Below, in pieces: positions 1-64,000 of a stretch of 64,000 bases of DNA; positions within the stretch are counted from its first letter, which is position 1, and each line of letters opens with the position of its first letter. Made by a program: the position numbers and the translations under genes. The notes beneath the pieces are model-generated. The model worked only from the letters and a program-made list of their open reading frames with translations, had not been told where the DNA came from and did no database searches. Origin of the DNA: Armadillidium nasatum (Eukaryota; Arthropoda; Malacostraca; Isopoda; Armadillidiidae); the NCBI GenBank assembly GCA_009176605.1, contig SEYY01000202.1, positions 1 to 64,000 of the forward strand, given 5' to 3'.

Positions 1-1020
<1,020 letters not shown>

Positions 1021-3917
1021 TGTCTCCTCTGGTGGGCAAAGGCCAAAGGCCTACCAATATCCACCAGAGTTGGGGGAGAATTCGAAATCGGGTCGCTAAT
1101 GGCCGACGTAACCCGATACACGGCGTTTAAAAGTGTGCAAGTCAAAAGAAGTTGGGAAAACAAATAAAGGGAGTCTTTACCAGTAGAGTACATGTAAGAG
1201 TGAGCATAGCGGTTAAGTCTGGGGTTGGAGAGTTGGACAGAGAAAGGATGAGACTGTGTAGAAAGTCGTGTTGCACGGGCCCTTCTCAATGGAGTAGGTA
1301 TGTGACGTGAGAGTTCAGAAGAGCAATGTCCGTTGTAATAGAGATAGTATAGAGAGAGTGACGCAACAATTCGACGGGAAGAAAGATTGGAGAGAATTAG
1401 TAAGAGCGGGAGAGTTGATAAGACGAATAGCTCTAGACTCCACCTTTTCAAGAAGAGCTCTATGTGTGGAACCACCCCAGATATGCGAGGCGTACTCCAT
1501 ACAGGGGCGAACAACACCCCTATACAGAGCAAGCAACTGGGGTGGCGTAAAAAAACTACGAAGGCACCTAAGAACACCCAACCACTTAGAAGCTTGTTTA
1601 GAGAAAGAAGTAATGTGATCTTTCCAAGAAAGATCACAAGAAAAAGAAACACCGAGAATATTGAGAACAGATGAAGGTTTGAGTAAAGTATTTTCGAAGA
1701 TGATGTCATAGTTGTGTGGAAGATTGTGTCGAGTAGAAAGATGGAGGAATTGATTTTTTGAGGCATTGAAAATGACCATGTTTTCTCTGCCCTAATTTGA
1801 AATACGAGAAAGATCAGAGGTCAGTTGCTCCAAGGCCATCTTTCTTGAATCTAATAACTGCTGTTGGGAAGGACGTCTTTCAAATTGAAAGGAATAATGA
1901 AGGATGGAGTCATCGGCATAGGAGTGTATAGGAGACGAAGTAATAGAGAGAAGTTCATTGATGAAAATTAGAAAAAGAGTTGGGGATAGGACAGATTCTT
2001 GAGGAACATCATTATTTATAGATTTATAGGATGAACGGTGGCCGTCTACAACAGCTGCTATAGAACGGCTGGAAAGGAAATTAGAGAGAAGGTCACAAAG
2101 AGAAGGATAGATTCCGAAATAGGGAAGTTTAGAAATCTAAGCTTTGTGCCAGACTATCGAAGGCTTTTGATATGTCTAGCGTAGCAGCGAAAGACTCACC
2201 GAAACCCCGGAGAGCGGAGTACCAAGAGTCAGAAAGTAGGGAAAGAAGATCACCAGTAGAACGTTCTTTACGAAAACCATACTGGCGATCAGAGATAAGA
2301 TTGGAAGAATTGAGATGTTTCCAAATCTTCCTGTTGAGGATAGATTCAAAAACTTTAGAAAGAACGGAGATTAAAGAAATTGGACGATAGTTAGAGGGTT
2401 GAGAAGGGTCCCCCTTCTACGGCACAGGCTGAATGAGCGCACGTTTCCAGCAAGAAGGGAAGGTCGAAGTGGAGAGACAGAGACTAAATAGTTTACCAAG
2501 GTAGGGTGCAAGCTCAGAAGCACAAGTTTTGAGAACCACAGGAGGAATACCATCAGGACCATATGCCTTCTTAGTGTTAAGCTCAGAGAGAGCAGAAATG
2601 ACATTTTTAGAAGAAATTATAATATTAGGCATAAATGAGTTGGAGGGGGTTGAAGGAGGAGGAATAGCTCCGGAATCGTCTAAGGTAGAATTAGAAGCAA
2701 AAGTTTGAGTGAAGAGTTCAGCTTTAGTAGAAGGTAAAATGGCAGTTGTACCATCAGAAGAAACTAGAGGAGGGAAGAAGAAGAAGCAAAGTTAGGTTGA
2801 CATTTTTTGCAAAATGCCAGAAAGGGCGAGAGGAAGAGGAACCAGAAAGATTATTGCATTTTCTACGGAGAAAAGAGTTTTTGGTATCTCGAAGAATAGA
2901 TTTTGCACGATTCCGGGATGTAATACAAGTTGAATGGGTTTCAGGGGTTTGAAGACGGCGGTAATCTCTGAAGGCAGCATCTCTGCGGCGAATAGCGTGA
3001 GAACAATTAGAGTTAAACCAAGGTTTGTTAGGTTTAGTAGAAGGGACAGAATTGAAAGGAGTAATGATGGGTGGAGTCATCGGCATAGGAGTGTATTGGA
3101 GACGGAGTAGTAGAGAGAAGGTCATTGATGAAAATTATAAAAGTTGGAGAAAGGACAGATCCTTGTAGAATTAGGATATAAATAAACAGAACAAATAAAT
3201 TTATTAGTAGAGTTGCAAGAGAGCTTTAGCCATAAAGTAGAGTATTCAGGAGACTCCAAATTAGAGACACCAGAGCAAATAGCATCGTTGCGCACATATG
3301 CGCAACAACCGCATTTGGCTGAAAATTGAGGATAGAGACAATAGGAGGTAACAGAATAAGGTTTGCTGTCAGCACACTCAAGCACCTGAGTTTCGGTTAG
3401 AAACAAGAGATGAGGTTTAGAAGAAGAGAGATAGTGTTCGACAAAGGGGAAATTAGAAAAAAGACAGTGAATGTTACAGAAATTGATGAAAAAAGAAGAC
3501 CTGCCCCGGGGCAAGCCGGACGCTGGGTCATGGCTGGCACCATCCCCATCATCGGAGCCACCAACTCCCAAGTGATGATGGGGTGATGGGGCATTCTTTG
3601 GATACCGCCCCTCAAAGCATCTCCGAGGCAGCTGAGAGTTTTGTCATTTTGATTTTTTGTTTTTATAAGGTAATGTAAGAGTAATTGCTTGTAAAATGTG
3701 GGAACATGTGAAGAATTGGGATGTAGAGGTAGTGGGAGCATAGACACTCCAGTGTGAGGCGAAGGTGCGCTAGAGACCCCCTGAGAAGGTGAAAAGCGAA
3801 AAGGAATGAACCAAAGGGCAATGAAGTGAAACGGAATGGTCTAGCCCACCCTATCACTCCGCAGGTTATGCACAATGGGGGGTACTTGCATTTCTTCGGA
3901 CGGCGCTACGTCCTCCT
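1021..3917 (-). mobile_element. LINE family A, copy A1 (APE-type non-LTR retrotransposon), broken
   Basis: Read on the - strand, this is a long copy of a Jockey/CR1-like LINE. From about 3,870 down: a 5' leader, a start-like MGVGGSDDGDG stretch, apurinic-type endonuclease pieces (FLTETQV near 3,390; YVRNDAICSGVSNLES near 3,280), then reverse transcriptase (AYGPDGIPPVVLK near 2,560; QYGFRKERSTGDLL near 2,270; YADDSILHYSFQFERR near 1,900; VSFSCDLSWKDHITS near 1,640; LYRGVVRPCMEYASHIWGG near 1,500). The frame is broken many times. The endonuclease is incomplete: a block resembling the YADD region of the RT (3,053-3,170) sits between endonuclease segments. The 3' end runs into a (TA)n array. Family A has at least five further copies in the window. 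The assignment rests on motif order and on close similarity between copies. Confidence 0.9.

Positions 3918-5510
<1,593 letters not shown>

Positions 5511-5594
<84 letters not shown>
5511..5594. repeat. (TA)n array 3
   Basis: Right flank of the Tc1 element, the other half of the array it entered. Confidence 0.98.
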
Positions 5595-5976
<382 letters not shown>

Positions 5977-6121
5977 CTATGCAAAAGAAATTAATATTTA
6001 TTTTTTTTATTAAACTAACATTGAACAAGCCAAAAATATTGAGATTTTATAATTATAATAAAGATAAAAATAATAATAATAAGTTATTAAAATATTAAAA
6101 CAATATTATAATAGCAATAAT

Positions 6122-6227
<106 letters not shown>

Positions 6228-6310
6228 CAGTTGTTAGTTCAAGAAAGTTCTTGGATGTTTGAGAATGTCCTTCTTGGTATATAATCAAGCCCAAGAATTT
6301 TTGAATACCA

Positions 6311-6386
6311 GATTGAAAGAGATTAAGTGGAGTGCAAGGAAAACTGTTCAGCTCTGATATTGAAAGGGTTAGGGATATCATATTAA
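6311..6386. repeat. Direct repeat DR1, right copy
   Basis: Near-identical to 3,918-3,995, with one base fewer in a ggttaaggg stretch. A LINE B scrap starts about 12 bp downstream. Confidence 0.9.
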
Positions 6387-6397
6387 CTATTAAGTAT

Positions 6398-6505
6398 TTA
6401 TATGTCAATGACTAAACTCTCTTTTCTTTTACTCATTTCAAATCTGCTCCCTCTTTTGCTTCTAGAGTTGCTTCTCATCTTCAACTTTCCGATTTAGGTG
6501 ATTAA
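6398..6505 (+). mobile_element. LINE family B scrap (B3)
   Basis: About 100 bp match the YADDST/SSTHFKSAPSF part of LINE B2 near 54,750-54,840; ctcatttcaaatctgctccc is shared exactly. It is only a fragment of the reverse transcriptase. Confidence 0.8.
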
Positions 6506-7590
6506 TTATAATATTTGCTATGGGTAATATTTATCGCATACAAATATATGAATATTTGTATCATTTGTTAAAGAATATCAATAGAATGAACCAAAAAATT
6601 AATTATTACTCCCTTTGATTAATGATTTTAATATTTATAATATCAGAATCTTTGAATTTGGATATTTATATATTTTGTTAATAATAATGACTACACTTTA
6701 AATAAATATATCGGTAGGTTCGATATCAGACATGAAGATTATCTCATTCAAATATAAATATTTGTATATGATCTGGACTATAATTTCACTCTTTAATGGA
6801 AAACAAATCCAATCGTGAAATGAAAGGGACCTAGCTTAATTAAGTCTTTGGATCCAATGGAATGTCGAGTCTGGTTAAGCTGATCACAGGTCAATGATAA
6901 TGGAAATAAAACCCATATAAATTTGTCAAATACATTTATACATGAAGTCACAGGAACAGAACTGTTTGAGCAGTTTTCCTCAGTTAATTCAACTGACCAT
7001 GACCGACTATCAACCAAACTGGACATACATCTACAGTGGTCTATTGATTATTTAAATTTGATACAAAATTTGATCCAAAACTCAAGCCCATCAAAATAAA
7101 TTACAATTACTAAATCAGTCTTTTGATAACTAATATAATTATACTGATTAATTTATTAACATTGCCTGATTTACATTAAGTTATAAAGTCATTCATACTC
7201 TTGCCTTGAAATGGATCCTTAACTCCCGAGATAACTTCCAATTGAATATTTAAGATTGTGGACACACAAAATACCTTTTGAGAAAGTGGACAATGATAAG
7301 AATACTTTAAAGATTATTATCATATATGACTATCAACAGTATCCAAACAATAAATCTCTCCAAACTTTATAAATAATCTGCTAAAGAAGTGAAATAATGC
7401 TGATTATAATATTCATTATCAGAAGGTCATAACTAAAGAATATATGATTTTTACCTTCAATAAAACAAAATGAAAATAAATGGGAGTACTTTTCTAGAAT
7501 ATCTGTTGGAATACCTTTACCTAATGATATTTTATCATTGGTTCCTTTGATTACTTGTACTTAGGACTGACAACAGCCATTTTATTACAA
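6506..7590. other. No gene seen
   Basis: AT-rich DNA with no coding domain, RNA gene or repeat that I recognise. Confidence 0.5.
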
Positions 7591-8154
7591 TATATATATT
7601 TCTTGTTGGAAACGTGCTCTCATTCAACCTGTGCCTGAAGAAGGGGACTCCTCTCAACCCTCTAACTATCATCCCATTTCTTTAACATCCATTCTTTCTA
7701 AAGTTTTCAAATCTATCCTTAACAGGGAAATTTGGAAACATCTCAATTCTTCCAATCTTATCTTGGATCACCAGTATGGCTTTCAAAAGAAACGCTCTAT
7801 TGATGATCTTCTCTCCCTTCTTTCTGACTCTTGGTCCTCTGCTCTTTGGCATTTCAGTGAAAGTTTTGCTGTTACTATTATCTGTTACTCCTTTCAATTT
7901 GAAAGGAGGAACAAATAATTGATATAAGGAGGGTAGCCTTGGAGAAAAATGACCTCTGATCTTATTTGAATTTCAAATTGGAGCAGAGAAAACACGGTCA
8001 TTTTCAATGCTTCCAAAACTCGATTTCTCCATCTCTACTCGACACAATCTTCCACAAACTTTGATAGTTTCTTCAAAAACACACAACTCAAACCTTCAAC
8101 TCTCCCTAATATTCTGGATGTTTCTTTTTCTCATGATCTTTCTTGAAAAGATCA

Positions 8155-8215
<61 letters not shown>

Positions 8216-8463
8216 AACAAGCTTCTAAGAAGTTAGGTATTCTGAGGTGCCTTCAGAATTTCTTCACTCCATCCCAGTTCTTGCTCTTTATAGGGGTGTT
8301 GTTCGCCCTGTATGGAGTGTTCCTCATGCATCTGGTGTGATTTCACTCATACAGCTCTCCTAGAAAATGTGGAGTCTAGGGCTTTTCATCTTAAACTCTT
8401 CCCTCACATTCTCTCCAGTCTCTTTCTGCCCGTCAAATTGTTGCGTCACTATACTATCGCTGT
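7591..8463 (+). mobile_element. LINE family A, copy A2, 5'-truncated and internally deleted
   Basis: The copy starts just after a short ATATATAT run, at the point of the RT that reads SCWKRALIQPVPEE. It continues NYHPISLTSILSKVFKSILN and DHQYGFQKKRSIDDLL. It then jumps, near 7,880, from ESFAVT directly to YSFQFERR, so the catalytic LDISKAFD to YADD block is missing. It resumes through STRHNLPQT, and an expanded (CT)n tract lies in the DLSWKDHITS-KQAS region. It ends near 8,463, where a GC-rich element begins. Confidence 0.9.
8155..8214. repeat. (CT)n microsatellite inside LINE A2
   Basis: About 30 CT units lie exactly where other family A copies have 15-20 ordinary bases between DLSWKDHIT and KQAS. 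The microsatellite therefore grew within a former coding region. Confidence 0.97.
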
Positions 8464-9300
8464 TATGGAATGACTGGGACCCCAGCCCCAGCATACCCTG
8501 GCCATTTTTACTGGTCCTGGCTAAAAATCAGGGGAAACCAGGGTTTGCTTGGGTTAAAATGGTAAATTATACATATTAATGGGATTAAATCAAACAAAAT
8601 ATAAGAAAATTAAGATTCTTTTCATGTTTTTTCAATATTTTCTTTTTCTTTTGACTGTTCCTTTTCTGCTAGTGAATGCTCATCTTTGTGTTTTAATTTT
8701 TGTTGCCCTATAAAGATTTGGTTGAAAAATTTTCACTTGGGACACCCGGAGATCCTCTTATAATTTCCTGATTGCCCATGTTACATTTAGCTATTTTGAG
8801 CTTATCCAGAAACATTGTAAAGTACTCCCATACTGCTGAAGCTGATTTTTAGCCATAGTACTGAAAGTATAAACAAAATAATAATTTTGAAATAATGTAG
8901 CTAAATGATACAAGTTTGATACACAGCAATAAAATAACTGATATGTATAAATACAGGTTATATTGATAATTTTATATATTACATTTTTTCAAACTTTAAC
9001 TTAGGGTCTTACTGAGGTAAATCTTTTGAATCACTATTGTGAATCAGAAAAAAAAGTCAAAATTTTTTGCAGTTTTTTCAAACTTTTAATATACAAAATC
9101 TGTAATTTTCTGAAAAATGCATACAAATCATGAATTTAAGTGAATGTTGACTATTTTACTCCTTCCTTATTATTAAATCTAATTTTCTTAACCTAAAATT
9201 TTAGTGCTTTTACCTCTTTACAAATTTAAAGCAACCCCAGCCAGAGCCCCAGCCCCAGCCCTGGCCCCGGCAAAATTCCAGTCCTGGTTGGTCCCCAATA
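8464..9300 (-). mobile_element. hAT-N element, copy 4 (inverted, diverged, shorter)
   Basis: In reverse orientation this matches the ends of the 1.65-kb elements at 15,940, 47,132 and 55,968. Its left part (ccctggccatttttactggtcctgg, repeated cagcccc) corresponds to their 3' GC-rich end. Its right part (cttaacctaaaattttagtg, then cccggcaaaattccag and ttggtcccc) corresponds to their 5' end. The middle with the BED coding stretch is missing. It is clearly older than the other three. No matching target duplication could be fixed. Confidence 0.8.
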
Positions 9301-10485
<1,185 letters not shown>

Positions 10486-10766
10486 GAACGTTAAAAATAA
10501 ATAAATAAACTTTCAATCAAGATACTTTTTTCTTGGATTTTCCATGGTTTTATATTGCATAGTTGTACATACTATCAGGCTCTGCTATTTCCACAATTTC
10601 CAATTCTTATTTACCACCACCACCATGACTACCACTATCCATAAAGCTGTTTTATTACTTTTTCTCACCCTCACTCCTACCACCATGTTTTAATATTATT
10701 ACCTATTTTTAACAACAGTTATAGACTTCTTTTAATGTTATCATTTATCACTATTTTTTGATATAG

Positions 10767-63769
<53,003 letters not shown>

Positions 63770-64000
63770 ACGGATTTTGACGTTTATGATCATAACAGGA
63801 GTGAGAGATATAAATTTTTATCCAGCAGGGAAGACTAGTAGAGGAAAGGGAAAATTTTTATCGCGAATTGCCGAATGTGAAAGGTAGAGCACCTCATCAC
63901 GAAAACATGGTAATAATGGGCGAAATGAATAGATATATGGGACAATCGACATGGGGTGGAGCCTTCAGTGTTGGAGAAAGGAACCTTGCCTGGGAAAGTA
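63770..64000 (+). mobile_element. LINE endonuclease fragment (family D-like), runs off the edge
   Basis: Translating from about 63,845 gives FYRELPNVKGRAPHHENMVI-like residues, then MGEMNRYMGQSTWGGA and GERNLAWES. This is the MGDFN-centred endonuclease block of RTE/CR1-type LINEs, with Glu where MGDxN has Asp. It may belong to the same family as D1, but they do not overlap. Confidence 0.7.

Noticed and set aside
6793-7026. 77-codon - strand open frame upstream of LINE A2
   Set aside because: No recognisable motif and no likeness to the LINE or RNF19 sequences here.

Overview
The window is animal nuclear DNA, AT-rich and dominated by transposons. It carries one recognisable host gene on the + strand: an RNF19-type RBR E3 ubiquitin ligase (Dorfin family). 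Ten coding exons can be read between 10,767 and 63,219. They give 791 residues that run through RING1, IBR, RING2, two membrane segments and a Ser-rich C-terminal tail to a stop codon. The first coding exon, with the start codon, is not visible. The intron-rich gene, the LINE families, a GalEa-like Ty1/copia fossil and the very heavy (TA)n load suggest an arthropod, perhaps a crustacean. That assignment is inference and only moderately secure.

Layout. 1-10.7 kb: LINE family A copy A1, a Tc1 transposon inside a (TA)n array, a LINE B scrap, LINE A2, and an inverted relative of a hAT-like element. 10.8-11.8 kb: exons 1-2 (RING1 and the start of IBR). 11.8-17.9 kb (intron 2): LINE D1, LINE A3, and hAT-N copy 1 with a clean 8-bp target duplication. 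17.9-18.3 kb: exons 3-4 (IBR, RING2). 18.3-28.9 kb (intron 4): an unclassified 4.3-kb transposon with long inverted ends and a spliced gene, a second unclassified DDE-like gene remnant, and LINEs B1 and A4. 28.9-29.0 kb: exon 5 (first membrane segment). 29-35.6 kb (intron 5): a hAT transposon and LINE C1. 35.6 kb: exon 6. 35.7-49.8 kb (intron 6): LINEs A5 and A6, a Ty1/copia fossil, a tRNA-like unit, hAT-N copy 2 and LINE C2. 49.8-50.0 kb: exon 7 (second membrane segment). 50-62.2 kb: exon 8, LINE B2, hAT-N copy 3, an assembly gap, then sparse intron. 62.2-63.2 kb: exons 9-10. 63.2-64 kb: 3' UTR and a LINE endonuclease fragment running off the edge.

The main pattern is about thirty (TA)n arrays of roughly 80-230 bp. 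Many are the immediate neighbours of transposons: at least seven elements from five families have an array on both sides, and every well-defined LINE 3' end except B1's poly-A runs into one. Several arrays also touch RNF19 splice sites. The acceptor of exon 5 lies directly at the end of an array, and the donor of exon 4 opens one. The strongest candidate for something undescribed is the element at 20,146-24,418, which joins long fold-back inverted ends to a multi-exon gene of an orphan protein family with a hAT-like arrangement of motifs.
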